DNA of 56,906 bases from Actinoallomurus purpureus (GCF_024055795.1 NZ_JAMXMY010000037.1:1-56906), one strand, 5' to 3'; shown: positions 31,721-39,641, numbered from the stretch's first letter. Numbers and translations are program-made. The notes: a model not told the origin generated them from the sequence alone.

Positions 31721-31932
31721 CGGATCTCCTTGCGAATGTGTCTCCAGGACGGGGCGACGTTGGGGTGCTGGTCGCAGACGGGGCAGACCTGGACGCGTCC
31801 GAGTCCGGCGAGCCTGACCTTGCGTACGCGCTGCCTCGGGTGGATGAGGACTCGGCCGGCGGATGCGCAGCCGTTGCACAGGTCGCCGGGGCCGATGGCG
31901 TGGTGGAACATCGGCGCGCCCACGGCGGCCAT
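31717..31932 (-). CDS. Small zinc-finger-like protein (71 aa)
   Basis: A 71-residue protein starting MAAVGAPMFHHAIGPGDLCNGCASAG... with CNGC at about residues 19-22 and CPVC near 49-52, consistent with a four-Cys zinc ribbon (LCNGCASAGRVLIHP and RVQVCPVCDQHP). The start at 31932 overlaps the upstream stop by ATGA. Basic C-terminus. Likely nucleic-acid or protein binding; no family name. Confidence 0.72.
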   Translation of the reverse strand: MAAVGAPMFHHAIGPGDLCNGCASAGRVLIHPRQRVRKVRLAGLGRVQVCPVCDQHPNVAPSWRHIRKEIR

Positions 31933-32408
31933 CAGCGGTCGCCTTCTCGGGCGCGGAGCTCGGCGCACTCGCGGCGGAGGGCGCGCCGGTCGGCTCGCTT
32001 GTACTGGCGGTACCACCACCACTGGACGAGCGGCCACTCCCACCACCGGCTCAGCTTGGAGCGGGCGAGCCGCCAGTTCGCGAGCTCGATTTCGGCGCCC
32101 TCCAGGCGGGCGCGCGCTTTGGCCAGCTCGGCTGCGTGGCGTTCTCGCTCCTTCACTCCGAAATCCGCGAGTCGCTGCACTTCTGCCTCGGCCCGCTCGG
32201 CGCGCAGGCGCTGAACGTTCCGGGCAAGCTGGGCCTCTGTGCGACCTTGGATGACGCGGTCGAGGCTCGCGCGCAACCGCTCCAGCTCGTGGTCACGGAC
32301 GGACACGGTCTGTGCTGCGAGCTGGTCGAGGTAGACGGGATCCTCGGCGAGGTCTGGCCATGCCTCGCCGAGTCGTCTCGCGATCCGCTTGCGCAGGTCG
32401 TCAGCCAC
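31932..32408 (-). CDS. Coiled-coil hypothetical protein (158 aa)
   Basis: A 158-residue protein from a GTG at 32408 behind GAGGAG, overlapping the end of the upstream gene by 8 bp. Helical throughout: VADDLRKRIARRLGEAWPDLAEDP, then a long Glu/Arg coiled coil (about 30-110). After that comes a Trp-rich patch (LSRWWEWPLVQWWWYRQYKR) that could lie on a membrane surface. No catalytic motif. Similar 'DLRxRIAxALxxxWP' starts are frequent in actinophage early proteins of unknown role. Confidence 0.72.
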   Translation of the reverse strand: MADDLRKRIARRLGEAWPDLAEDPVYLDQLAAQTVSVRDHELERLRASLDRVIQGRTEAQLARNVQRLRAERAEAEVQRLADFGVKERERHAAELAKARARLEGAEIELANWRLARSKLSRWWEWPLVQWWWYRQYKRADRRALRRECAELRAREGDR

Positions 32409-32823
32409 GGCAGGACTCCTCGTCGTGCGCAGTAGCCCATTCCTCGGTGAACAGCGCGACGTATTCGCGGCGGTGTGCCTCGATGAGGCGGAGACGGGCG
32501 TGGTGGCTGGCGCGAGCGCCTTCGGGGGTGAACTTCTCCCGGGCCGCGATGAGGGGCGAGCCGACGATCCCGGTGAGCTCGGCGAGGTCGTCACGGATGG
32601 CGTACTCGTCGGTCGAGGTCCGGCGGGGCATCTCCGGTGGCGCTGGCGGTTGAGCGGTTGCCGCTGCGCACGAGCAGCGCTGCTTCGCGGTACTGCGGGT
32701 CGGCTCCGTCGGTGTCGGGGTTTCAACGGGTTTAGGAGCGGGTGCCGGGTCGGGCTTGGGCTCGGCGGCCGGGGGCGTGCGGCGGCCGATCATCTCGATC
32801 AGCCACGTGGTCAGGTCGCTCAC
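32401..32823 (-). CDS. Hypothetical protein with Pro-rich linker (140 aa)
   Basis: A 140-residue protein. The N-terminus has a short amphipathic helix (MSDLTTWLIEMIG), then a Pro/Lys/Ala linker (residues 15-65) with RCSCAAA, and a helical C-terminus (EYAIRDDLAELTGIVGSPLIAAREKFTPEGARASHHARLRLIEAHRREYVALFTEEWATAHDE). The start overlaps the preceding stop by ATGA. No family recognised. Confidence 0.7.
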   Translation of the reverse strand: MSDLTTWLIEMIGRRTPPAAEPKPDPAPAPKPVETPTPTEPTRSTAKQRCSCAAATAQPPAPPEMPRRTSTDEYAIRDDLAELTGIVGSPLIAAREKFTPEGARASHHARLRLIEAHRREYVALFTEEWATAHDEESCRG

Positions 32824-33464
32824 AGGTCGGCCTCCATGTCTCGGACGTAGCCGGAGGGGCCGCGCCGCCAGCGAGGCCGATGCGGCGTAGCGGCTTCCTG
32901 GGCGTCGTGGGGCGGGTGGGGCGGCTCCGCGTCCGGGGGAACAGGCGTTCGGGCGTCCTGGTGGCTGTCCGCGCCGCTGGGGGCGTCCAGGGCGGCCTGG
33001 AGGGTGGCGAGGATCTCGCGGTGGAAGCGGTTGGTCTGCTCGCTGGTGGCGCCGAAGAGGTGCAGTGAGTGGAGCCGCTTGAATGCGCTGCGGATGGCGG
33101 CGTGGGCGGCGTCTCGCTCGGCCTTCAGATCGTCCAGTTCTTCGAGCGCCTTGGCCCGGTCTTCGGCGTGCTCAACGGCAGTCTTCAGCACCGCGTCTCG
33201 CTCGGCCTCGGCCTGCTCGGCGCGCTGGCGCTGCGTTTCCAACGCCTTGCACGCCTGCTCGTACGCCCACGCGGTCGGGTACGGCTGCCGGTCGTGTGCG
33301 ATGGCGAGGTCTCGTTCTTCGCGCGCCGTGGCCAGCTCGCCGCGCAGCCGCTCCGCCTCTTGCTCGGCCCGCTCGGCGCGGCTCAGCACCTCGGCCACGA
33401 TGTCCCGGAGCTGAAGCGGATCAGTGTCGATCGCCTCGTCGACGCGTGTCCAGATGTCACTCAT
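32820..33464 (-). CDS. Coiled-coil hypothetical protein (214 aa)
   Basis: A 214-residue protein dominated by one long coiled coil (about residues 20-125: EVLSRAERAEQEAERLRGELATAREERDLAIAH... and ETQRQRAEQAEAERDAVLK), followed by a Leu/His-rich short domain and a Pro/Asp-rich, basic tail. Such proteins usually scaffold small complexes; the partner is unknown. It is embedded in the early operon with ATGA-type overlap at the 3' end. Confidence 0.7.
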   Translation of the reverse strand: MSDIWTRVDEAIDTDPLQLRDIVAEVLSRAERAEQEAERLRGELATAREERDLAIAHDRQPYPTAWAYEQACKALETQRQRAEQAEAERDAVLKTAVEHAEDRAKALEELDDLKAERDAAHAAIRSAFKRLHSLHLFGATSEQTNRFHREILATLQAALDAPSGADSHQDARTPVPPDAEPPHPPHDAQEAATPHRPRWRRGPSGYVRDMEADL

Positions 33465-33729
33465 CGTCGGTCTCCGTCGGTGCGTTCGGGAACAGGGCGC
33501 GGTAGGCGCGCTGGAAGCGGCTGGTGTCGTGCTCGCTGGTCTCGATGACGTAGCCGAGGGCGTCTTCGACGTCGCCCATCACCTCGTGGGCTTCGAGCGC
33601 AGCGAGCATGGTGCCGACGTCGCGTTCGGCCGCCTTGCGGGCCATGGCCTGGCTGACGGGGTCGTCGGCGATGGACCAGGAGGCGAGCAGGGCGGCGATG
33701 AGCCGGTCGCGCATGTCGTCACTCGACAT
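33457..33729 (-). CDS. Small helical hypothetical protein (90 aa)
   Basis: About 90 residues from the ATG at 33729 (MSSDDMRDRLIAALLASWSIADDPVSQAMARKAAERDVGTMLAALEAHEVMG...). All helical and acidic at the end (APTETDDE). The frame extends upstream but over the previous gene. It overlaps the next gene by 8 bp. No recognised domain. Confidence 0.68.
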   Translation of the reverse strand: MSSDDMRDRLIAALLASWSIADDPVSQAMARKAAERDVGTMLAALEAHEVMGDVEDALGYVIETSEHDTSRFQRAYRALFPNAPTETDDE

Positions 33730-33961
33730 CGGTGGTCTCCTTGGCAAGTTCCTGCTGGTAGAGCGCGTTGTATTCGATGGGGAAGCAGCGGGCGAGGGCC
33801 TTGAGCGCGCGGCTCTGCGCGCGGGACCGGGCACGCTTCTTGTCGTCACCGCGGGCCCGCTCGTTGTGCGCTTCGCGGCAGGTCTCGCAGTCCTCGCCGG
33901 CGGCGAGGTGGGTGCGGTAGGCGGCTTCGGTGCCGCAGGCGGGGCGGTCGTCAGCGGGCAC
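33719..33961 (-). CDS. Small zinc-binding phage protein (80 aa)
   Basis: An 80-residue protein from a GTG at 33961. It contains ACGTEAAYRTHLAAGEDCETCREAHNERARGDDKKRARSR: the 'C-G-T-x-x-A-Y-x-x-H-x-x-x-G-E-x-C-x-x-C' pattern is a small zinc-binding motif I have seen in many actinophage genomes, followed by a basic, probably nucleic-acid-binding, helix. Its position among replication genes fits. Function undefined. Confidence 0.72.
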   Translation of the reverse strand: MPADDRPACGTEAAYRTHLAAGEDCETCREAHNERARGDDKKRARSRAQSRALKALARCFPIEYNALYQQELAKETTDVE

Positions 33962-34265
33962 TCGTGGCCTCACCGGTGCCGGTGATGAACTGGGTCTCGG
34001 GCGCCTCGGCCCAGGCGATGGAGTCCTGGCCGAAGCGGGCAGCGATCTTGGCCAGCTGCTCCTTGATGCGGTCGGCACTGCCGGCGATCGGTTCGAAGCA
34101 GATGCAAGCGTTCTGCCACCGGTGGTGGGGCAGGGAGTACCACTCGCCGTGGATCACCCCGCCGTACACGCGGATCAGCCGGACGGTGCGATTGACGAAC
34201 AGGCTCCAGTCGACCTGGCGCAGCTTGTCGTCGCTGTTGCCGATGGAGACGTAGACGGTGGTCAC
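33951..34265 (-). CDS. Conserved-looking hypothetical protein (104 aa)
   Basis: A 104-residue alpha/beta protein: MTTVYVSIGNSDDKLRQVDWSLFVNRTVRLIRVYGGVIHGEWYSLPHHRWQNACICFEPIAGSADRIKEQLAKIAARFGQDSIAWAEAPETQFITG. The pattern (first strand TVYVSIGNSDDKL, WxxNACxCFE strand, final WAxAxETxFI) recurs in Streptomyces phages among early genes. No catalytic triad is evident. It overlaps its neighbours at both ends. Confidence 0.75.
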   Translation of the reverse strand: MTTVYVSIGNSDDKLRQVDWSLFVNRTVRLIRVYGGVIHGEWYSLPHHRWQNACICFEPIAGSADRIKEQLAKIAARFGQDSIAWAEAPETQFITGTGEATSAR

Positions 34266-34546
34266 TGGGTGGTCCTTTCCTGGGTGTCCCCGGCTTGGTC
34301 CTTCTTCGCGAGGAGTTCGCGGGCGAGGTCGGCTCCGCGTTTGCTGACGGTGCGGGCGGTCTCGGGGTCGGTGGCGGGTCGGGGTGGCGCAGCGGCGGAG
34401 GGGAGGTACCGCCAGCCGCTGTTCGCGGCGTCGGCCCAGTAGGTGTGGGCGAACGCGAGGGGATCGGCGAGGAGGGTGACGTGTTCGAGGCGGCGGGCGA
34501 GGTCCCGGGCCGCCCGTTCACGCGCTTTGTCCTGGTCCGCGGTCAT
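34262..34546 (-). CDS. Small hypothetical protein (94 aa)
   Basis: A 94-residue protein from the ATG at 34546 (MTADQDKARERAARDLARRLEHVTLLADPLAFAHTYWADAANSGWRYLPSAAAPP...), overlapping the end of the replication initiator by ATGA. Helical N-terminus, Pro-rich middle and a helix with lysines at the end. No family recognised; co-translation with the initiator suggests an early or replication-linked job. Confidence 0.68.
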   Translation of the reverse strand: MTADQDKARERAARDLARRLEHVTLLADPLAFAHTYWADAANSGWRYLPSAAAPPRPATDPETARTVSKRGADLARELLAKKDQAGDTQERTTQ

Positions 34547-35616
34547 GAGGCTGCCTCGTTCCGGAGGGGGTGGCAGTTCGGGCAGCGGCGCGGGTGGTCG
34601 GCCCCGACGAGGCGGGTGTCGGGGTCGCAGGCTCCGCACCACTGCGGCCGGGCCGGGCGCTCTGCGGCGGGGCGGATGGTCCACCAGGGGCCGTCGTGTG
34701 CGAGCCGGCCGGGGTGCTGGGACTTCTGGTCGTGGGCGATGGCGAGCATCGCGGGGCCGCGAAGGGACGTGGGGCGCTCGATCACGTTCGGGTGGTGGAG
34801 CGCGCGGGCGATCGAGCGGGTGGTCCAGTCGGGGCGGATCTCGCGGACCTGAGCGATCAGCGCGAGGTCTGTGGTCTGCCCGGAGGGCTCCCCCTCCTCC
34901 TCCGCTTGAACGCCGGCCGACGCGGTGGGTGCGGCGGCGGGGCTGGCGGAAGGGTCGCCGGGGGGAGGGGGTTCCTGGGGATAGGGGGAGTCCTTATCTA
35001 CTACCTGTACCCCTATCCCCTGTGAAGGCTTAGGCGATGGGGTGCCGGAACCGTTGCTGGAAGGGTTCACGGAACCCTTAGGCGAAGGGTTCGGAGGTGG
35101 GGCGGGGAGTCCGCGCCGCAGGTCTTCGATGAATCCGTGCACGATGGCGTTGATCTGCGAGGATGCGACCTCGTGCAGCGGGAGACGCTGCAGTTCTTCG
35201 ATCAGCGCGGCCTTGATCCGGGTCGAGCGGACGACGCTCGCGGACTCCCTGGCGCTCTTCAGCAGGTTCGGTTGCTTCCAGATCCGATCGTTGCGAATGA
35301 GCGATCGGACGAGGACTTCGCCGGTTTCGTCGTCGATGATGAGGAGGGGCCGTTCACCCTCTTCCGGGGACCCTTCGCCGAACCCTTCCCGGAAGGGTTC
35401 GGCTAGGGCTTCGAGGTCGGTCAGGACCTGGTCGACGGTGAGGCCGCGGGCGTCGCGGGCCCAGCGTCGTTCGCGCAGCGGGATCACGCCGCAGTAGGAC
35501 AGGTCGACCTGTGACAGCAGGTACAGGTACATCCGCTGGGCACCCGGCGAATGCGCTCGGAATATGGCGTCGTCCCAGATCGTGACGAAGATCCGGGCTT
35601 CCTTGCGCTGAGCCAT
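34543..35616 (-). CDS. Phage replication initiator-like protein with C-terminal zinc ribbon
   Basis: A 357-residue protein. The N-terminal winged-helix region (RIFVTIWDDAIFRAHSPGAQRMYLYLLSQVDLSYCGVIPLRERRWARDARGLTVDQVLTDLEAL...LVRSLIRNDRIWKQPN) matches initiator/primosome-type proteins of actinophages. A Pro/Ser-rich linker (about 172-235) follows, then a helical part and a zinc ribbon (CGACDPDTRLVGADHPRRCPNCHP). Two stretches of its own coding DNA carry 12-bp iterons, as in lambda O, so it probably binds inside its gene to start replication. No helicase or primase gene is seen nearby, so it may recruit the host's. Confidence 0.78.
   Translation of the reverse strand: MAQRKEARIFVTIWDDAIFRAHSPGAQRMYLYLLSQVDLSYCGVIPLRERRWARDARGLTVDQVLTDLEALAEPFREGFGEGSPEEGERPLLIIDDETGEVLVRSLIRNDRIWKQPNLLKSARESASVVRSTRIKAALIEELQRLPLHEVASSQINAIVHGFIEDLRRGLPAPPPNPSPKGSVNPSSNGSGTPSPKPSQGIGVQVVDKDSPYPQEPPPPGDPSASPAAAPTASAGVQAEEEGEPSGQTTDLALIAQVREIRPDWTTRSIARALHHPNVIERPTSLRGPAMLAIAHDQKSQHPGRLAHDGPWWTIRPAAERPARPQWCGACDPDTRLVGADHPRRCPNCHPLRNEAAS
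35048..35092. repeat. Iteron cluster 1 inside the initiator gene
   Basis: Four 9-bp units related to GAAGGGTTC or its complement, starting at 35048 (degenerate), 35060, 35072 and 35084, each exactly 12 bp apart. They alternate in orientation. They code for NPSP-KGSV-NPSS-NGSG type repeats in the linker. Confidence 0.75.
35356..35400. repeat. Iteron cluster 2 inside the initiator gene
   Basis: Four units starting at 35356 (degenerate), 35368, 35380 and 35392, again 12 bp apart, with GAACCCTTC and GAAGGGTTC as the best copies. They are read in a different codon phase from cluster 1 (EPFR-EGFG-EGSP-EEGE), so the DNA word, not the peptide, is conserved. The clusters flank about 260 bp that could be the melting region of an origin. 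Confidence 0.75.
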
Positions 35617-35646
35617 CGCGCGGTGTCCTTCCTGGTCGTGCTGATG

Positions 35647-35976
35647 TCAGGCAGCCGCGGCGTGAGCGGTGGCGTGGACGCCGAGCCGGCCGGACTGGTA
35701 GGTGGCAGGTGGGATTCCGGCGGCGCGGAGGCGGGCTTCGTAGCGCCAGGCGGTGCGTTCGCTGATGCCCATGCGGGCGGCGGCGTTGACGAGGGTGTAG
35801 TGCTGGTCGCGGGTGAGTTCGGCGTACTCTCCGACGCGGCCGTTTCGCTTGGGTGGTGGACCGGAGGCGGGGCGGCCAGCGCGTTCCCAGCGGGAGTGGC
35901 AGGCGCGGCACCAGGTGTAGCCGCCGTGCTGGCCTTCGTTGCCGCAGCGGTCACAGAAGATGATGCGGCGGCTCAT
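35647..35976 (-). CDS. Zinc ribbon plus helix-turn-helix protein (109 aa)
   Basis: A 109-residue protein starting at 35976 with an ATGA overlap onto the WhiB-fusion stop. Residues 1-30 form a zinc ribbon (IFCDRCGNEGQHGGYTWCRACHSRWERAG), and residues 50-88 an HTH (YAELTRDQHYTLVNAAARMGISERTAWRYEARLRAAG). It is probably a small DNA-binding regulator. It precedes the replication initiator gene by 30 bp. Confidence 0.78.
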   Translation of the reverse strand: MSRRIIFCDRCGNEGQHGGYTWCRACHSRWERAGRPASGPPPKRNGRVGEYAELTRDQHYTLVNAAARMGISERTAWRYEARLRAAGIPPATYQSGRLGVHATAHAAAA

Positions 35977-36857
35977 GCGGTCTTCCTCAGCGGGGCGGGC
36001 TCGGTGCTGAGCTGGCGGGCGGGGGTGCGCTGCGCGGCGCCGCGGCGGCGGCGCTCGCGGCGTTCGGCGCGGAAGCAGGGCCGGCATTTCTTGGACAGGC
36101 CGTCGCGGGTCTTCTCGCGGTAGAAGTCGTCGGCGCTCTTCGTCTCGCCGCACTTCTCGCAGGCCTTGGTGGCGGGGACGGGCCGCTTGGGCTTCGCCGG
36201 GGTCTTCAGGGCGCGGCGGCGGCGTTCGCGCCTGCGCTGGTTCTCGTTGAGGCCGCTGCGGATCCCGCCTGGGTCGGCTCGCTCGGGCAGGTTGAGGACC
36301 CACTCGCGGCACTCGGTCTCAACGGGGCAGGAGGCGCAGAGCACCCGGGCGGGGTTCTCGTTGGGGCGCCCGTCGGGGAGGCGGTCGATGAGCCCGTCGG
36401 CGGTCCGGGATTCCAGGACGTGTTCCTTGCCCTTGCAGGCGGCGCGGGAGGCCCAGCGGTCAAGGTGGATGGCGCCGGCATCGGCGGCGTAGGTGTTCAG
36501 CATGTTGGTGGTCACGCTGTGGCCTCCTCGGGTGTGGTTCCGGGCGGGTCGTGGTGGTGTACTGGGGCGCCAAGGGATCGCGCGCGGTGTGCGCAGCGCG
36601 GGAGGCGCGAACGGTTCAGGCGCTTGCTGCGTGGGCGCGGCGGCCGGCTTTTCAGCGGGACGGCGTGGTGGTTCGCCCATCTCGCGGGCCCACCCCGGGT
36701 CCGTGACCCGGGGCAGGCGCTTCAGCGTCAGCTCGTAGCCGAGGGCGGCGGCCCATGTGCAGCCGATACGGACGGCCACGTCCGCCTGGGTGAGGCGGTC
36801 GCGTTTCCGCGCGTCGCGGAGCTGCACGACAACCGGGTGCCTGGGCCGGATGGTCAC
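35973..36857 (-). CDS. HTH-WhiB fusion protein with C-terminal zinc finger
   Basis: A 294-residue frame. Residues 1-60 resemble an Xre-type HTH (RKRDRLTQADVAVRIGCTWAAALGYELTLKRL), with a Pro-rich linker to 114. A WhiB domain follows with C141, C174, C177 and C183 in the Fe-S pattern C...CxxCx5C and a GGIRSG turn. A zinc motif (C233, C236, C258, C261: ACEKCGETKSADDFYREK...CRPC) ends it. A GTG at 36515 (residue 115) has a strong site, CGAGGAGG, seven bases upstream, so WhiB alone (180 aa) may also be made. It probably regulates phage or host transcription. Confidence 0.82.
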   Translation of the reverse strand: MTIRPRHPVVVQLRDARKRDRLTQADVAVRIGCTWAAALGYELTLKRLPRVTDPGWAREMGEPPRRPAEKPAAAPTQQAPEPFAPPALRTPRAIPWRPSTPPRPARNHTRGGHSVTTNMLNTYAADAGAIHLDRWASRAACKGKEHVLESRTADGLIDRLPDGRPNENPARVLCASCPVETECREWVLNLPERADPGGIRSGLNENQRRRERRRRALKTPAKPKRPVPATKACEKCGETKSADDFYREKTRDGLSKKCRPCFRAERRERRRRGAAQRTPARQLSTEPAPLRKTA

Positions 36858-38491
36858 GCCACCGTCTCCAGGTCTTCGCCGGTGATGGCCTCGACGAGGG
36901 CGGAGACGATGACCTCGGCGACGTTGGGCGTGACGGCGTTGCCGTATTGCCTCACGCGCTCTCTCTTGTTGCCGAGCACGACGTACTGGTCGGCGAAGCT
37001 CATGGCACGGCCGATCTCGTGCGGCTCAAGCATCCGGAACAGCACGTCGTTGATGTCGACGTCGCCTTTGACGAGTGCGTACCGGTCGCGGGTCGACAGC
37101 GTTCCGATCGGCTCCCGGACGGACCGTGCGGTGCCGGTGCCGTAGTACGGGATGAGCAGGTGCTCCCAGGTGATGAGGGACTGGTGGCCGGCCGTCGTCA
37201 GGGTCCGCAGCGGCTCGTCGGCGCTGGTGCAGTGCTCGCCGCCGTCGCCCTTGCTGCCGTTGTTGCGCATGATCATGGCGGGCCAGTCGCGGGCGGCGAC
37301 GCCGAGGTGGTTGCCGGACGCGGTGACGGACGCCGTCGGGTCCAGGATGGACCGGGCGTCCGAACTGCCGCCCCGCAGCTCCACCATGTACGGAAGCCAC
37401 GCCAGGCCGGTCTCGTTCCTGGCGGTCTGGGTGCGTAGTGGCGCGTTCGCCGACGCGGGTTCCTTGCCGTCGCGGCCCTCGACGGGGATCAGCAGCGGCG
37501 GGACGGCGAGGCCGTCGTTCTCCCGGGTGGTGCGGGTCGGCATGGGGTCGGTGACGCTCGTCGCATCGTTCCGCCAGGTGCCGCCCGCGGGGACGACCAT
37601 CGGCCGGGCGAACTTCTCCAGGCCGGCCTCGATGCGGGCGATGGTCTTCGGCGCGAGGGGCTTGGCCCGGTCGCCGATCCGCTGGCCCGGCAGTGACCAG
37701 TCGATCGCGACGGCCGCGGGCAGCACCTCGGGCTCGAGGATGGCGTTGCGGCAGGCGACCCGCGGGCACCGGTAGACGTACTGCTGCCGGTACCGACCCA
37801 TGTCGCGGCCGGGGGTCTTGAAGACCTGCATGGCCCGCACGAACTCGTCACAGGTCGGGCAGTAGGCGTGCGGGCGCAGCCACTTATCCCAGTCCGGCCT
37901 CCGCTTGAGGCTCTTATGCCAGTAAGCCAGGTACCAGCGGTCGCGGGACTGCGGCGTCCGGTGCGTCCTGACCGGACTGGCGTGCATGCTGTTCATAGCG
38001 ATCTTGTGTGTGTAGTAATCGAGCTTGTGGATCTCGCCGCGCCAGCGGGGACTCTGATCCCACGCATCGACGTCGACGACGTTCTCGACGACACCCGCAA
38101 GGATCAGACCGCCGCGGTCCTGCACGCCGCGCAGGTACAGCGGTACCTCTTCCATGAGCGCGCGGGACCGCTCGACCTCCTCCGATGGGGCGGTCTCGCC
38201 GAACAGGTCGTCTTGCAGGCTGGTGGAGAAGTCGCGCTTCTTGCCGCGGGCGTTCGACCACTGCGGGCATTCGGGGCTGGCCCAGAACAGGTCGCAGACG
38301 GGCCAGCGGTCGACGGGGGCTTCGCGGATGTCGCCGCGGTAGTGGTCCGTGTCGGGGAAGTTCGCGGCGTGCGACTCGATCGCGCGTTCCCAGTGGTTCG
38401 CCGCGCGGGTCACCTCGACGCCGGGCACGGCGTGGGCGCCCTGCGAGGAGCCACCGGCGCCGCAAAACCAATCCATGAGGCTGAGCGTCAC
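36854..38491 (-). CDS. C5-cytosine DNA methyltransferase (Dcm-like), orphan
   Basis: A 545-residue protein from a GTG at 38491, behind GGAGGTGA and overlapping the RusA-like stop. Motif I is FCGAGGSS (9-16). The catalytic loop is ASPECPQWS with Cys at 75, where PPCQ is usual. Motif VI is ENV (136-138), motif VIII QSRDRW (181-186), and motif X GNAVTPNVAEVIVSAL near the C-terminus. The target-recognition region is unusually long. No partner restriction gene is present, so it likely protects phage DNA from host restriction or marks it. Confidence 0.88.
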   Translation of the reverse strand: MTLSLMDWFCGAGGSSQGAHAVPGVEVTRAANHWERAIESHAANFPDTDHYRGDIREAPVDRWPVCDLFWASPECPQWSNARGKKRDFSTSLQDDLFGETAPSEEVERSRALMEEVPLYLRGVQDRGGLILAGVVENVVDVDAWDQSPRWRGEIHKLDYYTHKIAMNSMHASPVRTHRTPQSRDRWYLAYWHKSLKRRPDWDKWLRPHAYCPTCDEFVRAMQVFKTPGRDMGRYRQQYVYRCPRVACRNAILEPEVLPAAVAIDWSLPGQRIGDRAKPLAPKTIARIEAGLEKFARPMVVPAGGTWRNDATSVTDPMPTRTTRENDGLAVPPLLIPVEGRDGKEPASANAPLRTQTARNETGLAWLPYMVELRGGSSDARSILDPTASVTASGNHLGVAARDWPAMIMRNNGSKGDGGEHCTSADEPLRTLTTAGHQSLITWEHLLIPYYGTGTARSVREPIGTLSTRDRYALVKGDVDINDVLFRMLEPHEIGRAMSFADQYVVLGNKRERVRQYGNAVTPNVAEVIVSALVEAITGEDLETVA

Positions 38492-38910
38492 GGGGTCACC
38501 TCCAGCTCGGTGATGTGCAGTACGAGCCGCCCGCTCTTCTCGACGTCGCCGATGCGCATGTCCGGGCCGACGAGGTACCGGTCGGAGTCGTCGTGCAGGA
38601 CGTGGGCGTCGACGAGGCCGTCGATGGCGGCCTTCGCGGACGGGAAGAGGTTGTGGACGTCGCGGCGGCGCCGGTCCGGCGGCCTGTACTCGGCGACGAT
38701 GTGGGCGCGGTTCAGGTGCGGGATGTCGGCCTTGATCGCCAGGAGGTACGCGGCGGTGCGCAGGGCCCTGGTGAGCTCGGCGCGGCGCATCCAGTGGATG
38801 CGGCGGTTCGCGTTGATCAGCGGCAGGCCAGCGGGGAGCTCCACGGTCAAGGTGCGGGCGGGGCCCGCCGGGACGGATGCCCCAGCGGGAGTCTGGTCGG
38901 CGGCCGTCAT
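38488..38910 (-). CDS. RusA-like Holliday junction resolvase
   Basis: A 140-residue protein. It shows the RusA fold signature: an N-terminal strand with NANRRIHW, then AEYRPPDRRRRDVHNLFPSAKAAIDGLVDAHVLHDDSD. The metal-binding acidic residues (D84 in RRDxxN, D97, D107, D108) and Lys93 are present; His replaces the usual Asp in DxDN. It resolves branched DNA during recombination and packaging. Position among RecE- and SSAP-like genes fits. Confidence 0.82.
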   Translation of the reverse strand: MTAADQTPAGASVPAGPARTLTVELPAGLPLINANRRIHWMRRAELTRALRTAAYLLAIKADIPHLNRAHIVAEYRPPDRRRRDVHNLFPSAKAAIDGLVDAHVLHDDSDRYLVGPDMRIGDVEKSGRLVLHITELEVTP

Positions 38911-39641
38911 GCGCCCACCGCCTGGGGTACGCCCTTCCGGTTGCGTTCACACGCCCGGCAGTCCCTGTCGATGCGCATGCCGCCACGGACCTTCCGGCGG
39001 CGGATCCGCGTGTTCTCCGGTGTCCACTCATGCCCGCGCGAGCAGTGCGTTGCGGGCTCGCTGCCATGGGCGCGAACGCGCCGGTCGATGTAACGGACGC
39101 TCGGCGGGGTTTCACCTTCGAACCACAGGCGCAGCAGCTGCCGCCGGGCCTTGCTGAGCCGGATGCCGAGAGCCTTGTAGGTGATGCCGAGGGACTCGGC
39201 GGCCAGCACGTAGTCCTCATGCACCGCGAGGGCGATGACGGCGTTGCGGTAGAGGGGCGGGAGCGTGTCGACGACCTGGTTGACGGCGAGGCGTTCGACG
39301 ATCGGGTTCTCCGGCGACGATGTCGCCCGGTTCATCCAGTACTTCAGGAAGTTCGGGGCGGTGGCGAGCTCGGAGTGTCCGGAGCGGTCGGCGCGGCCGT
39401 GCTGCCGGTATTCCTCGCGGATTGCCTTGTAGATGGCCTGCCAGCCGGCCTGGATGAGCTCGGAGCGTTTCGGCCAGTGCGGTGCGGAGCACAGGGCTTC
39501 GGCGATCGCGGACCAGGCGATGTCCCGGCGCTCTGTGTAATCCATGGCCAGGGACCGGTCGGCGATCGTCGCGGCATTGGTCATCTGCTGGAGGTCGCGG
39601 AGGGTGTAGCCGTACTTCACCTCGATGTCGGCGGCGTTCAC
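38907..39641 (-). CDS. Sigma-like HTH protein with C-terminal zinc finger
   Basis: A 244-residue protein from a GTG at 39641, after GGAGACGG. The middle part (ERRDIAWSAIAEALCS...) has sigma-70-family helices, and residues 140-185 (VVDTLPPLYRNAVIALAVHEDYVLAAESLGITYKALGIRLSKARRQLLRLW) form a region-4-like HTH. The C-terminus has HCSRGHEWTPENTRIRRRK...CRACERNR, a zinc/HNH-like finger. Such proteins occur in actinophage early operons, and they may act as late gene activators. Whether it is a true sigma factor is unknown. Confidence 0.8.
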   Translation of the reverse strand: MNAADIEVKYGYTLRDLQQMTNAATIADRSLAMDYTERRDIAWSAIAEALCSAPHWPKRSELIQAGWQAIYKAIREEYRQHGRADRSGHSELATAPNFLKYWMNRATSSPENPIVERLAVNQVVDTLPPLYRNAVIALAVHEDYVLAAESLGITYKALGIRLSKARRQLLRLWFEGETPPSVRYIDRRVRAHGSEPATHCSRGHEWTPENTRIRRRKVRGGMRIDRDCRACERNRKGVPQAVGA

